From an uncultured Lachnospiraceae bacterium (GTDB taxonomy: Bacteria > Bacillota > Clostridia > Lachnospirales > Lachnospiraceae), in NCBI GenBank assembly GCA_947384285.1, contig CANDGI010000011.1, positions 21,502 to 85,501 on the forward strand: DNA of 64,000 nucleotides, given 5' to 3'. A program made the position numbers and the translations under genes. Below are positions 19,325 to 28,628 of this stretch, piece after piece. Every line of letters starts with the position of its first letter. The stretch's first letter is position 1. The notes beneath the pieces are model-generated. The model was given only the letters and a program-made list of their open reading frames with translations, ran no database searches and had not been told where the DNA came from.

Positions 19325-20749
19325 ATGGTTTACAAATGTAGTGTTTGTGGGTATGTGTTTGATGAAAAGGAGGAGGGCAGGCCTTTTTCAGAGCTGAAAG
19401 AGTGCCCCCTGTGCAAGCAGCCAGTGGAAAAGTTTGAGCAGGTTTTTCCAGAGGGTGCAAAGAACTCCCAGGAAGAACCAGGGCATTCCCCGGGGGAGGA
19501 AGCAGGCAATTCTTCCGAAGGCCTGGATTTAAGCTATCCGAAGGAGACCAGGAGAACAGACAGCAATTACCGTTATATGAAGGAAATCCATGAAATGGCA
19601 GTTACCGGGAAATCTGTCATTGAAGCTATGGGGACCCAGAGAAAAATGCCGGATTGGGATGACATTCTTGTGCTTGGGGCACAGTTAAATCCGCCGCCAT
19701 TGGAAGAACATGCAGAGGTTTCTTTAAAGACAATCATTGGAAAGCATGCCAAAAAGCCAATGGAGCTTGAGATGCCTGTTTATATTTCCCATATGTCTTT
19801 CGGCGCCCTTTCCAAGGAAACAAAGACAGCCCTTGCTAAGGGAAGCGCTATGGCAAGGACAGCAATGTGCAGCGGCGAAGGCGGAATTTTACCGGAGGAA
19901 AAAGCAGCTGCCTGCAAATACATATTTGAGTACGTGCCTAACCGCTACAGCGTTACAGACGAAAATTTAAAGTCCTCCGATGCCATTGAAATCAAAATCG
20001 GCCAGGGTACCAAACCGGGCATGGGCGGACATCTGCCGGGAAGCAAGGTAACCCCGGAGATTGCAAAAATCCGCAATAAACCCCTGGGAGAGGATATTAT
20101 AAGCCCTTCAAAGTTCCCGGGAATTGACACCAAGGAGGATTTAAAGAATCTTGTAGATGAGCTGCGCACCCGAAGCGAAGGCAGGCCCATTGGGATTAAG
20201 ATTGCAGCAGGCCGGATCGAAAAAGATTTGGAATACTGTGTATTTGCGGAACCTGATTTTATCACCATAGATGGAAGAGGAGGAGCCACTGGCGCGTCTC
20301 CTGCCATTATCCGTGATTCCACAAGCGTTCCTACAGTTTTTGCCCTCTACCGGGCAAGAAAATACCTGGATGCGGCGGGGTCAGATATTCAGCTGGTGAT
20401 TACCGGAGGATTGAGAGTGTCGTCAGATTTTGCCAAAGCCATTGCGATGGGGGCAGATGCGGTTGCAGTTGCTTCAGCCGCCATGGTGGCAGCAGCCTGC
20501 CAGCAGTACCGCATTTGCGGAACAGGAATGTGCCCGGTGGGCGTGGCAGCCCAGGATCCGGAATTGCGGGGACGCTTGCAGATGGAAGCGGCGGCTCAAA
20601 GGGTAGCCAATTATTTTCAATGTTCCGCAGAGGAATTGCGGACATTTGCAAGAATTACGGGGCATAAGGATATTCATGGATTGACGGTGGAAGATTTGTG
20701 CACCATCAGCCAGGAAATTTCAGAGAACACAAATATCCCTCATGCGTAA
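19325..20749 (+). CDS. Rubredoxin-like zinc ribbon fused to a glutamate-synthase-type FMN domain
   Basis: A 474-residue protein. Residues 1-40 form a rubredoxin-like metal site (CSVCGY and CPLC). From about residue 85 it is the FMN-binding synthase domain of the glutamate synthase large subunit (PF01645-type), with EMPVYISHMSFGALS, GEGGI, IKIGQGTKPGMGGHLPG, ITIDGRGGATGASP and the cysteine cluster CQQYRICGTGMCPVG typical of the 3Fe-4S site. The glutamine amidotransferase domain is missing, so it cannot itself take ammonia from glutamine; a stand-alone redox role or an ammonia-dependent reaction is possible. ATG 19325 is better spaced to AGGAGG than ATG 19319. Confidence 0.85.
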   Translation: MVYKCSVCGYVFDEKEEGRPFSELKECPLCKQPVEKFEQVFPEGAKNSQEEPGHSPGEEAGNSSEGLDLSYPKETRRTDSNYRYMKEIHEMAVTGKSVIEAMGTQRKMPDWDDILVLGAQLNPPPLEEHAEVSLKTIIGKHAKKPMELEMPVYISHMSFGALSKETKTALAKGSAMARTAMCSGEGGILPEEKAAACKYIFEYVPNRYSVTDENLKSSDAIEIKIGQGTKPGMGGHLPGSKVTPEIAKIRNKPLGEDIISPSKFPGIDTKEDLKNLVDELRTRSEGRPIGIKIAAGRIEKDLEYCVFAEPDFITIDGRGGATGASPAIIRDSTSVPTVFALYRARKYLDAAGSDIQLVITGGLRVSSDFAKAIAMGADAVAVASAAMVAAACQQYRICGTGMCPVGVAAQDPELRGRLQMEAAAQRVANYFQCSAEELRTFARITGHKDIHGLTVEDLCTISQEISENTNIPHA

Positions 20750-20795
20750 GGTAAAGAGATAGGCAGCTGGGAGAGCAGTGGAAAAGGAGAAATTC

Positions 20796-23516
20796 ATGGG
20801 AAAAGGGATCAAAAAGAAATTAAGCATACTGCTGATAGCGGCAATGTTGTTGGGAGGGATGCAGATACCTGTGCTGGCACAGGAGAACGGGGTTACTGTC
20901 TATAACAATGATGAGTTTATGGAGGCTCTTCGTCAGGGGAAAAGCCCCATCACAGTGGGTCCGGCGGTTACTATCACTAACGGGGCAGAAGCAAGTGGGC
21001 GGATGCTGCCTGTGGTGATTCCAGGAGGAACTGTGATACAGGGAACAAAAGGCACCGAAAACGGGCTGATTTGCCGATGCCCCATTCAGCTGGCAGGAGA
21101 TGATGTTGTCTTTAAAGATATGTCATTGCACTTTGAGTCCAGCAATGCTATGGGCAGTGTCCCTCACCGGGAAATTTTTCTGGCAGGCCATAGCCTGACG
21201 ATGGATAATGTGGATACCTGGCTGGAAGGGGCAGGAGAAGGCCTGGGCGGTTTTGGCGGAAGCGAAAAGGAATTGCTGCCTACCGTATATGCCGGCGGAT
21301 ATCCGGGAACAACGGTGGGAGACAATGCGTCCCTGACTGTGGTGAATTCCAATAAGGATACTGCTTTTCAGGCAATTTACCTGGGGCATGAAGCAGGAAC
21401 GGATGGAAATGTCCCATACCGGGGTTCTGCAAAATTGCATTTGGATCCTGTGGCGGCAGTACGCAAAGAGGTAGATGCCAGTTTAAACAGCCATGCGGAA
21501 ATCAGAATTGCTGGAGGAGAAAATACTCGGGCAAATGCAAAGCAGTTTTGTGGAAATGAAAATACTACCTTAACCGTATCGAAGTGCACAATGGAACAAA
21601 CAAGTGCGGAAAATATTGGGAACCTTGTCATAGAGGATGGGGGATGCCTGTCCCTTGTGACTGGCAGTCTTGGAAATGCCACCTTGAAAAACGGCGGCTG
21701 CCTGGATCTGCATGAAGCTGGGGATGCAGAAATCAAAGGTGATTTTACCGGCGTAAGCGTTTCCGGGGGAAACCGGGGCATTCTTATGTTGAACCAGGAA
21801 GGTTCGTTAACCATTGGCGGAAAGGTTACCGGGACGACCCAGTTCCAGACGGGCAGCAGCCGATTGTTTCCCAGCTGGTTTGTTCCGGGCAAGGCTTATA
21901 TCTTTGCGGATGCCGCAAAAGCGGAAGCAGGGAATTTTCTATTGCCTGAAATAAGCATTGAGCAAGGGTATGAATTAAAGTACGAGGACGGAGTCTGGAG
22001 CACAAATAGTACGGTTGTCGATGATACGCCAAGAATTGGAAAGGTTGATATTATTTCCGCACCCCTTGAGGTTGATTTGAGCAAAATCAAACAGGGTTCT
22101 AATGAGACAGTGATGCCAGATGAGACGGTCTTTTTCGAGCTTGCCTGGTATGATCGCAGCGGGGAGAAAATCAGTAATGAAGCTGTAGAAGAATATCAGC
22201 TGTATGCAATAGATTATGTTGTGGGCATTAAGACAGAATATTGGGAAAGCGATGATCCTAATGTTTTACAGGAAACAGATTGGTGGAACAGTATTGGGCT
22301 GATTTCAAGCCCAGAGGAGTATCCGGGAAGGTATTATCTGCAGGTATATGGTTCGATTGCAAGTCCAGGGGATTATACATTTTTGTTTTTAACGGAATGC
22401 TATGAAGAAAATCCGGTTACAGTAGAAGATGTGAAAGCGCTGCAGGGAAATGTGGCGGCACAGCAGCGCATCATTTTCTGGGATTCAGCGAATGGGGGAC
22501 AAAGGCCGACCGTAACGCCGACGCCAGCGCCCAGGCCGACGCCAAAGCCCACCCCAACGCCTGCACCGACTGAAACGCCGACCCCCGCGCCAAGCGGAAC
22601 GCCGACGCCGACCCCCGCTCCAGGTGGAACACCGACGCCGACCCCCGCTCCAGGCGGAACGCCGACGCCGACCCCCGCTCCAGGCGGAACGCCGACGCCG
22701 ACCCCCGCCCCAAGCGGAACGCCGACGCCGACCCTCGCCCCAAGCGGAACGCCGACGCCGACCCCCGCCCCAGGCGGAACGCCGACGCCGACCCCTGCCC
22801 CAAGCGGAACGCCGACGCCGACCCCCGTCCCAAGCGGAACGCCGACGCCGAAACCAACCCAAACGCCTTCGGAAGGTGGAGGGCATATCCATCAATACCA
22901 GTCAGTATTGGAACGTGCAACCCTTCAAAAGGACGGCGTTAAGATGAAGAAGTGCAGCTGCGGCAGCATCATAGACCGGCAGGTCATTTGCCGGATTCAG
23001 AAAGTGGAGCTTTCCAGTAAGCAGCTGGTGTATAACGGCAGAAGCCGGAAACCCAGCGTGAAGGTTATAGACAGGAAAGGGCAGACCGTTGGCAGACAGC
23101 AATACCAGGTGGTTTATCAGGATAATGTTGATGTAGGGCAAGGCACAGTAAGGATTTATTTTAGCGGCGATTACAGCGGAAGTAAGAAACAAAACTTTAC
23201 GATCCAGCCAAAAGAAACCAGTTTGTCCAGATTGGAAGCAAGGAAAAGAGGATTTTCTATCAAGTGGAAGAAGCAGAGCAGACAAACCACAGGATACCAG
23301 ATTCAATATTCCACCAGCAGTAAATTTGCCAAAAAATCAACCAAGAGCGTTTGGGTGAAAAGCAGTAAGACCACTGGGAAAGTAATTTCAAAGCAAAAGG
23401 CAAAGAAGAAATATTATGTCAGGATACGCACTTACAAGACGGTGAAAATAAGTGGAAAATCAACGAAATTATATTCGAAATGGTCAAAAGTAAAATACGT
23501 GAAAACAAAAAAATAA
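20796..23516 (+). CDS. Large secreted protein with Pro-Thr repeat linker
   Basis: A 906-residue exported protein. A signal peptide (basic GKGIKKK, hydrophobic core, cleavage near VLA-QE) is followed by a glycine-rich region of about 400 residues with beta-helix-like short repeats ([12 protein letters not shown] style), a region of about 160 residues rich in Asp and aromatics, a Pro-Thr linker of ten-residue units ([10 protein letters not shown]; about 22500-22860), a Cys-containing segment (KKCSCGS), a Big/Ig-like strand domain and a C-terminal fibronectin-III-like domain ([12 protein letters not shown]). No sortase motif is seen, so it may be wall-bound non-covalently or released. Function unknown. 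ATG 20796 follows AAGGAGA. Confidence 0.8.
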   Translation: MGKGIKKKLSILLIAAMLLGGMQIPVLAQENGVTVYNNDEFMEALRQGKSPITVGPAVTITNGAEASGRMLPVVIPGGTVIQGTKGTENGLICRCPIQLAGDDVVFKDMSLHFESSNAMGSVPHREIFLAGHSLTMDNVDTWLEGAGEGLGGFGGSEKELLPTVYAGGYPGTTVGDNASLTVVNSNKDTAFQAIYLGHEAGTDGNVPYRGSAKLHLDPVAAVRKEVDASLNSHAEIRIAGGENTRANAKQFCGNENTTLTVSKCTMEQTSAENIGNLVIEDGGCLSLVTGSLGNATLKNGGCLDLHEAGDAEIKGDFTGVSVSGGNRGILMLNQEGSLTIGGKVTGTTQFQTGSSRLFPSWFVPGKAYIFADAAKAEAGNFLLPEISIEQGYELKYEDGVWSTNSTVVDDTPRIGKVDIISAPLEVDLSKIKQGSNETVMPDETVFFELAWYDRSGEKISNEAVEEYQLYAIDYVVGIKTEYWESDDPNVLQETDWWNSIGLISSPEEYPGRYYLQVYGSIASPGDYTFLFLTECYEENPVTVEDVKALQGNVAAQQRIIFWDSANGGQRPTVTPTPAPRPTPKPTPTPAPTETPTPAPSGTPTPTPAPGGTPTPTPAPGGTPTPTPAPGGTPTPTPAPSGTPTPTLAPSGTPTPTPAPGGTPTPTPAPSGTPTPTPVPSGTPTPKPTQTPSEGGGHIHQYQSVLERATLQKDGVKMKKCSCGSIIDRQVICRIQKVELSSKQLVYNGRSRKPSVKVIDRKGQTVGRQQYQVVYQDNVDVGQGTVRIYFSGDYSGSKKQNFTIQPKETSLSRLEARKRGFSIKWKKQSRQTTGYQIQYSTSSKFAKKSTKSVWVKSSKTTGKVISKQKAKKKYYVRIRTYKTVKISGKSTKLYSKWSKVKYVKTKK
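22580..22850 (+). repeat. 30-bp tandem repeats encoding Pro-Thr linker
   Basis: About nine units of 30 bp encode the ten-residue pattern G-T-P-T-P-T-P-A-P-(G/S). Units differ by one or two bases, which suggests slippage or unequal exchange; the copy number is probably variable among strains. Confidence 0.9.
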
Positions 23517-23536
23517 AGGGGCAGCAATATCCCCTT

Positions 23537-23911
23537 TTAAAAAGAAAAATCGTCTTCTGCCGCCTTTTTGATGGCAGCAAAGCTTTCGCGGCTGATGACG
23601 TGTTCCATGCGGCAGGCATCCTCTGCCGCAATTTTTTTGTCTACGCCAAGGCTTATGAGCCAGCCAGAGAGAAAATTGTGGCGTTCATAAATCATTTCTG
23701 CAATTTCTTTTCCAGACTCTGTTAAAGTAATATATCCTGCAGGGGAGACCGCAATATGGTTCTTCTCACGCAGGTTTTTCATTGCTACGCTGACGCTGGA
23801 TTTCTTAAACCCCATTTCTGCCGCGATATCAATAGAACGGACGACAGGCAGCCTTTGGCTTAGGATTAGGATTGTTTCTAAATAATTTTCAGCGGATTCA
23901 TTGACTTTCAT
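23537..23911 (-). CDS. DtxR/MntR family metal-dependent transcriptional regulator
   Basis: A 124-residue regulator with an N-terminal winged helix-turn-helix (SIDIAAEMGFKKSSVSVAMKNL) and the metal-binding and dimerisation helices (ERHNFLSGWLISLGV, AEDACRMEHVIS). It lacks the SH3-like C-terminal domain of DtxR, as do short MntR/IdeR-like proteins. In the presence of Fe(II) or Mn(II) it should bind the palindromes found before feoA and feoB. It is transcribed divergently from feoA, with AGGAGG before its ATG. Iron as effector is inferred from the feo neighbours. Confidence 0.9.
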   Translation of the reverse strand: MKVNESAENYLETILILSQRLPVVRSIDIAAEMGFKKSSVSVAMKNLREKNHIAVSPAGYITLTESGKEIAEMIYERHNFLSGWLISLGVDKKIAAEDACRMEHVISRESFAAIKKAAEDDFSF

Positions 23912-24041
23912 ATTAACCTCCTATGGCGCGCTATCCTGCCATATGTCATAGATTGCATAGAGTTTTCCAGGCAGGATATTGATATAAAACAAGTATACTG
24001 AATATATGTGGAAATGGCAAATACAAATTTCAAAGTGGTTA

Positions 24042-24073
24042 TTGACATCAAACTAATGTTAGTGTATACTAAC
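24042..24073 (+). promoter_or_regulatory. feo promoter with overlapping regulator operator
   Basis: TTGACA (24042-24047) and TATACT (24065-24070) are 17 bp apart. Overlapping inverted repeats cover the -10 box: ACTAA-TG-TTAGT (24052-24063) and GTTAGT-GTAT-ACTAAC (24058-24073). This is a likely binding site of the divergent DtxR-type repressor. Confidence 0.8.
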
Positions 24074-24130
24074 TATTGTAAGATAAGTAAGGATGATATC
24101 AAAAAATTTTAATGGAAAGAAGTGATGATG

Positions 24131-24340
24131 ATGCCCTTAACTATGGCGCGGACAGGAGAAATGAACACTATTAGGAAGGTGGGAGGAAAAGAGGAGACCA
24201 GGAAATTCTTGGAAAATTTAGGATTTGTAACGGGAGGAGAGGTGATGGTTGTATCGCAGATAAGCGGCAGCATGATTGTGAATGTAAAAGAATCAAGAGT
24301 TGCGATCAATAAAGAGATGGCAGATAAAATTATGATTTAA
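24131..24340 (+). CDS. feoA: FeoA family protein (first copy)
   Basis: A 69-residue SH3-like protein of the FeoA family, an accessory of FeoB-driven Fe(II) import. It has the typical MPLTMARTGE start, a leucine-rich first helix region (RKFLENLGFVTGGEV) and the final IAINKEMADKIMI strand. Four consecutive possible starts exist (GTG 24122, ATG 24125, 24128, 24131); ATG 24131 gives the usual N-terminus and best spacing from GGAAAG. The second feoA follows after 13 bases. Confidence 0.9.
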   Translation: MPLTMARTGEMNTIRKVGGKEETRKFLENLGFVTGGEVMVVSQISGSMIVNVKESRVAINKEMADKIMI

Positions 24341-24353
24341 GGAAGGAAAGCGT

Positions 24354-24575
24354 ATGATCACATTAAAACAGATTCCCTGCGGAATGACAGTGAAGGTTAA
24401 AAAGTTACATGGGGAAGGTCCGGTGAAGCGGCGGATTATGGATATGGGAATTACGAAAGGCGTGGAGGTTTTTATAAGGAAGACGGCGCCTCTTGGAGAC
24501 CCTCTGGAGGTTGCCGTGCGAGGATATGAATTATCTTTGCGGAAAGCAGACGCAGAGATGATAGAGGTAGAGTAA
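24354..24575 (+). CDS. feoA: FeoA family protein (second copy)
   Basis: A 73-residue second FeoA-type protein, with the stronger family signature KRRIMDMGITKGVEVFIRKTAPLGDPLEV and YELSLRKADAEMIEV. Two different FeoA proteins ahead of FeoB are common in Clostridia; they may form distinct contacts with the FeoB G domain. GGAAGG precedes the ATG. A palindrome lies between this gene and feoB. Confidence 0.93.
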   Translation: MITLKQIPCGMTVKVKKLHGEGPVKRRIMDMGITKGVEVFIRKTAPLGDPLEVAVRGYELSLRKADAEMIEVE

Positions 24576-24618
24576 TCTTGGCAGAGAGAAGCTGCCAGGA
24601 TTCTTTTTCAAGCATGAG

Positions 24619-24632
24619 TTAGTTATAACTAA
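24619..24632 (+). promoter_or_regulatory. Palindromic operator ahead of feoB
   Basis: TTAGTTATAACTAA is a perfect 14-bp palindrome sharing its TTAGT/ACTAA half-sites with the feoA promoter region. It is a second likely binding site for the DtxR-type regulator. Confidence 0.7.
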
Positions 24633-24684
24633 TTAAAGTAAGGAAAACAAAACATAATGCCGAAAGGCGGATAGGAGTTGTGAA

Positions 24685-26868
24685 ATGCCGATAAAAATTG
24701 CATTAGCAGGAAATCCAAACTGTGGAAAAACAACATTATTTAATGCCTTGACTGGCTCCAATCAGTTTGTAGGGAACTGGCCGGGAGTTACGGTTGAGAA
24801 AAAGGAAGGGAAATTGAAAGGCCGCAAGGATGCTGCCATCATAGATTTGCCAGGAATTTATTCCTTGTCCCCTTATACCTTGGAAGAGGTGGCTGCCAGG
24901 AATTATCTGATAACAGAACATCCTGACGTGATTTTAAATGTTGTGGACGGAACCAATCTGGAACGGAACTTGTATCTTTCCACCCAATTGATGGAGCTGG
25001 GCATTCCGGTGGTTATGGCTGTAAATATGATGGATGTGGCTGCAAAGAACGGCGATCAGATACATACTGGGAAGCTCAGTGAGAAATTAGGCTGCCCAGT
25101 GGTGGAAATTTCAGCTTTAAAGGGCATTGGCGTGAAGGAGGCAGCGGAAGCAGCAGTGGGAGCAGCCAGCGGCCAGACGGCAGCAAGGGCAGTGCATAAA
25201 TTTTCCCCGGAGGTGGAAAGCATTCTGCGCGCTGCAGAAGATAAATTGGGAACGGAAGTACCCAGTGGGCAGAGACGTTTTTTTGCCATCAAGCTGTTAG
25301 AGCGGGATGGAAAAATAGCAGAACAGATGAGATATGTGCCTGATGTGGAGGAGGAGATTGCGGTCATTGAGGAGAAGATGGATGATGATGCAGAAAGCAT
25401 CATTACCAATGAGCGGTATGTCTATATCTCGTCGATTATAAAGGATTGTTATACCAGGCAGAAGAAGGAAAAGATTACGGTTTCCGATAAGATTGATAAA
25501 ATCGCCACCAACCGGATTCTGGCACTTCCGATTTTTGCAGCGATGATGGCAGTTGTATATTATATATCGGTCACTACCGTGGGAACCTGGGCTGCAGACT
25601 GGGCGAATGACGGGGTATTCGCAGAAGGCTGGAACTTGTTTGGCATAGAAAGCATACATGTGCCTGGAATCCCGGAATTGTTTTCCGATGGGCTGGAAGC
25701 AATCGGCTGTGCAGAGTGGCTTCAGGGGCTGGTGGTAGACGGCATCGCAGCCGGCGTAGGCGCAGTGCTGGGATTTGTGCCCCAGATGCTGGTATTGTTT
25801 CTTTTCCTGGCATTTTTGGAAGCATGCGGCTATATGGCAAGGGCAGCCTTTATCATGGACAGAATCTTCCGCAGATTCGGCCTTTCCGGGAAATCATTTA
25901 TCCCCATGCTGATAGGGACAGGATGCGGCGTGCCAGGCATTATGGCTTCCCGGACCATTGAAAATGACAGGGACCGGAAAATGACCGTTATGACCACCAC
26001 TTTTATTCCCTGTGGGGCGAAACTGCCGATTATTGCATTGATTGCAGGCGCATTCTTCGGGAATGCATGGTGGGTGTCCTTTAGCGCCTTTTTTGCGGGG
26101 ATTGCAGCGGTTATCTGCTCTGGCATTATCTTGAAAAAGACAAAAATCTTTGCAGGGGAGCCGGCAGCTTTTGTATTGGAGCTTCCGGCCTACCACATGC
26201 CTGCGGCTGGCAATGTTTTGAGAAGTATGTGGGAGCGTGGGTGGTCTTTCATCAAAAAAGCAGGGACTATCATCCTCTTATCCACCATTTTTATATGGTT
26301 CACCACCTATTTTGGCTGGGTAGACGGACAATTCCGTATGTTGGACGACATGGAAATTGGCCATAGTATTTTGGCAGCCATTGGAGATGCCTTTGCATGG
26401 ATATTCCTTCCGCTTGGCTGGGGCGATTGGAAATCTGCGGTTGCAGCCATCACAGGGCTGGTGGCAAAGGAAAATGTGGTGGGAACCTTTGGAATCCTCT
26501 TTGGCTTTGCGGAGGTGGCAGAGGATGGAGCAGAAATCTGGGGTACGCTGGCAGGACATATGACCCCGGCCGCCGCTTATTCCTTCCTGGTATTCAACCT
26601 GCTGTGCGCCCCCTGTTTTGCAGCCATGGGAGCCATCAAGAGGGAGATGAACAGTGGAAAATGGTTCTGGTTTGCCATTGGGTATCAATGCCTTTTGGCT
26701 TATGTGGCAGCCCTTTGCATTTACCAGATTGGAACCTGGGCGACGGCTGGGACATTTGGGCTGGGAACCGCAGCGGCGCTGGTTCTGATTGCAGGGTTTC
26801 TCTATCTGCTGCTGCGTCCCAGAAAAGAAACCAGCGGCTCTATATACGCTCTGTCTGAAATATCATAG
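24685..26868 (+). CDS. feoB: Ferrous iron transport protein B (FeoB)
   Basis: The 727-residue Fe(II) transporter. The N-terminal G domain (residues 1-165) has GNPNCGKTT, the T of GVTVEKKEG, DLPGIYSL and NMMD; a helical GDI region follows; then about ten membrane helices with the Nucleoside-recognition (Gate) signatures GCGVPGIMASRTI and FIPCGAKLPI, which contain the conserved membrane Cys residues. It is the last gene of feoA-feoA-feoB. Its final 67 bases overlap the 3' end of the convergent flavodoxin gene. Confidence 0.97.
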   Translation: MPIKIALAGNPNCGKTTLFNALTGSNQFVGNWPGVTVEKKEGKLKGRKDAAIIDLPGIYSLSPYTLEEVAARNYLITEHPDVILNVVDGTNLERNLYLSTQLMELGIPVVMAVNMMDVAAKNGDQIHTGKLSEKLGCPVVEISALKGIGVKEAAEAAVGAASGQTAARAVHKFSPEVESILRAAEDKLGTEVPSGQRRFFAIKLLERDGKIAEQMRYVPDVEEEIAVIEEKMDDDAESIITNERYVYISSIIKDCYTRQKKEKITVSDKIDKIATNRILALPIFAAMMAVVYYISVTTVGTWAADWANDGVFAEGWNLFGIESIHVPGIPELFSDGLEAIGCAEWLQGLVVDGIAAGVGAVLGFVPQMLVLFLFLAFLEACGYMARAAFIMDRIFRRFGLSGKSFIPMLIGTGCGVPGIMASRTIENDRDRKMTVMTTTFIPCGAKLPIIALIAGAFFGNAWWVSFSAFFAGIAAVICSGIILKKTKIFAGEPAAFVLELPAYHMPAAGNVLRSMWERGWSFIKKAGTIILLSTIFIWFTTYFGWVDGQFRMLDDMEIGHSILAAIGDAFAWIFLPLGWGDWKSAVAAITGLVAKENVVGTFGILFGFAEVAEDGAEIWGTLAGHMTPAAAYSFLVFNLLCAPCFAAMGAIKREMNSGKWFWFAIGYQCLLAYVAALCIYQIGTWATAGTFGLGTAAALVLIAGFLYLLLRPRKETSGSIYALSEIS

Positions 26869-27338
26869 GAGCCGGCGATTGCCCGTTCAAACTCCAGATC
26901 CTCTACAGTTTTATCTTTTTTCTTTTTCATCATTGCCGCCGCCGCTTTCATCATCAATTTATCAGGGAGGGACATTCTTTCATAACATAAGCCGGCTGGC
27001 AGATAAAAATGGGGGATCTTTGATTGCTGCGATCCAAGGTTCTGTGCCCAGAACGCTTTTATGGTATCTTCTGCCTCGGCGGGCATGGCTCCGGTGACAA
27101 ACAAGACAAGTGATCGAGCAGCGCTTTTGTGGAACATTTCTTTTATTTTGGAATATCCGTCAATTCTGCCTGCATGTGCCCGGCTTCCAAAGACAACCCT
27201 TTCGTAAGCAGACATTGTTTTGGCGGTGGCGTTTTTAAAATCAACCAGTGGGCAGCCTGTTTCGTCTGAAATCATTTGGGCATATTTTTTGGTGAAGCCT
27301 GTACTGCTTTTGTAGATGATAATGGTGTTATCTTTCAT
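26802..27338 (-). CDS. Flavodoxin-domain protein
   Basis: A 178-residue protein of the flavodoxin/protoporphyrinogen-oxidase-like group (Flavodoxin_5 type). The FMN phosphate loop is IIYKSSTGFTKKYAQ, and VFGSRAHAGRID is the second flavin-contacting region. It probably acts as a small flavin electron carrier. It follows the TetR gene with an 11-base overlap and so is probably under that regulator. Its last 22 codons overlap the 3' end of feoB in antisense. Confidence 0.85.
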   Translation of the reverse strand: MKDNTIIIYKSSTGFTKKYAQMISDETGCPLVDFKNATAKTMSAYERVVFGSRAHAGRIDGYSKIKEMFHKSAARSLVLFVTGAMPAEAEDTIKAFWAQNLGSQQSKIPHFYLPAGLCYERMSLPDKLMMKAAAAMMKKKKDKTVEDLEFERAIAGSYDISDRAYIEPLVSFLGRSSR

Positions 27339-27912
27339 TCTGGCTCTCCTTCCTGTGATTCAGCGTGTATTCTAAAAATGCCTGGCAGGCCTGCTCCTGC
27401 TTGGCATAAATTTCATCCATGGGAATCCCTGGCGTTGTGACGGAAAAAATAGTGCCAATGCCAATGGTGTAGATCAGCATGTTTAAATGCAGCTGTTCTG
27501 CCTGGGTGATGCTAAGGTTTAGGGTATCTGCAATAAATTCCGCAGTCTGGGGGCTGGCTTGTGTTTGATATAGATCCTTCAGGGAAGAGATGCCCCTTCT
27601 CTGATGCAGGATGAATATTTTAAACAGATGGGGCTCGTCTTCCGCAAATTTAAGATACGCCCTGCCTGTGCTTCGGAATAAATCATTTTTATCAATGCGG
27701 CTTGCAAGATATTCCTGCAAAAAACATTCTGTCCATACAGCTACATCCTGGCGCAGGCTTTCCATGTTGCTGCAATAACTGTAAATAGGCTGGACAGAGC
27801 AGCCGATGTTTCCTGCAATTGTTTTTACCATGACTTGTTCCATTCCGCTGTTTCTTGCTATTTCAAAAGCGGCGTGGATTACCATTTCTTTTGTAATTCT
27901 TTGTTTTGGCAT
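27328..27912 (-). CDS. TetR/AcrR family transcriptional regulator
   Basis: A 194-residue regulator with an N-terminal helix-turn-helix (ITKEMVIHAAFEIARNSG and VKTIAGNIGCSVQPIYSYCSNMESLRQDV) and a helical ligand/dimer domain (WHG-like). The flavodoxin gene overlaps its end, so it likely controls that gene and itself. A perfect inverted repeat just upstream is a probable operator. The inducer is not deducible. Confidence 0.88.
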   Translation of the reverse strand: MPKQRITKEMVIHAAFEIARNSGMEQVMVKTIAGNIGCSVQPIYSYCSNMESLRQDVAVWTECFLQEYLASRIDKNDLFRSTGRAYLKFAEDEPHLFKIFILHQRRGISSLKDLYQTQASPQTAEFIADTLNLSITQAEQLHLNMLIYTIGIGTIFSVTTPGIPMDEIYAKQEQACQAFLEYTLNHRKESQNER

Positions 27913-27945
27913 GGGGTTCTCCTTATCGCTTACTATATAAAAATG

Positions 27946-27966
27946 TTATATAAATTATTTATATAA
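27946..27966. promoter_or_regulatory. Inverted repeat upstream of the TetR gene (operator candidate)
   Basis: TTATATAAAT and ATTTATATAA are perfect 10-bp arms around a single central T, 34 bases ahead of the TetR gene start. TetR proteins usually bind such sites to repress themselves and a neighbouring gene. Confidence 0.6.
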
Positions 27967-28107
27967 ATGGATTATATTATAATGGAACCATATTGTCAAG
28001 ATTAAGAACAATTTGCAAGACCGTTTTGAGCAGTTCCTGAATCTGGGAAAGTGCATAAGTGTTCTGGTTCTGGGCATGCTATTCAAAAATGAAAAGGAGA
28101 ACAGACG

Positions 28108-28272
28108 ATGGATAAATATTTATGTGAGCCCTGCGGATATGTGTATGATCCCCAGGAAGGAGATCCAGACAATGGAATTGCACCGGGTACAGCTTTTGAG
28201 GATTTACCGGAGGACTGGGTATGTCCCTGGTGCGGGTTAGGCAAAGAGGTATTTGTAAAAGAGAAGGCATAG
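28108..28272 (+). CDS. Rubredoxin
   Basis: A 54-residue protein that is a complete rubredoxin: an iron centre with four cysteines in two pairs, [14 protein letters not shown] near residues 6-19 and WVCPWCGLG near residues 38-46. Rubredoxins carry single electrons, often to rubrerythrin, superoxide reductase or flavodiiron proteins in oxygen-stress defence. AAAAGGAGA precedes ATG 28108. It is divergent from the TetR-flavodoxin pair, so a shared redox role is plausible. Confidence 0.95.
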   Translation: MDKYLCEPCGYVYDPQEGDPDNGIAPGTAFEDLPEDWVCPWCGLGKEVFVKEKA

Positions 28273-28628
28273 CGTAACAGGCTGTGCCTTCTTTCCAATG
28301 GGAAATAGGTTCTGGACATGCTTCGGGCTAGGGGAAAACTTTACCTTAGAACTGTATTTTTATGAAAAAGGACATCCGGGCAAAGCTTGGGATATGGATG
28401 TGGACATCCGTATGAACGTACCTTAAAAAAGGCAAAAAGAAAGCAGTAATTACTGTAACAGTAAAAAATAAGAATACCTCATAAAGCCCCCTCCTGCCTT
28501 GGCCTTCGTATCCAAAGATAAAAAATCCACTCTATATCTGGCATTACAAAAAAGTAGAAAACTGGCTATAGTAAATCTCCCTTCGAAGGATTATCATACC
28601 AATAGAATTCAAGAAAGGAAGGAAAAAT
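28273..28628. other. Gene-free spacer with coding remnant and dispersed repeat
   Basis: No intact gene is present. Around 28425-28482 a plus-strand frame reads like the last strand of a bacterial Ig-like domain (KKAVITVTVKNKNTS, then stop), suggesting a decayed secreted protein. A dispersed-repeat copy follows at about 28484-28530. Confidence 0.5.

Noticed and set aside
22471-22920. Long minus-strand frames full of Arg, Ser and Ala opposite the secreted repeat protein
   Set aside because: They exist only because the plus-strand repeat has no stop codons in the other frames; composition is artificial and there is no ribosome binding site.
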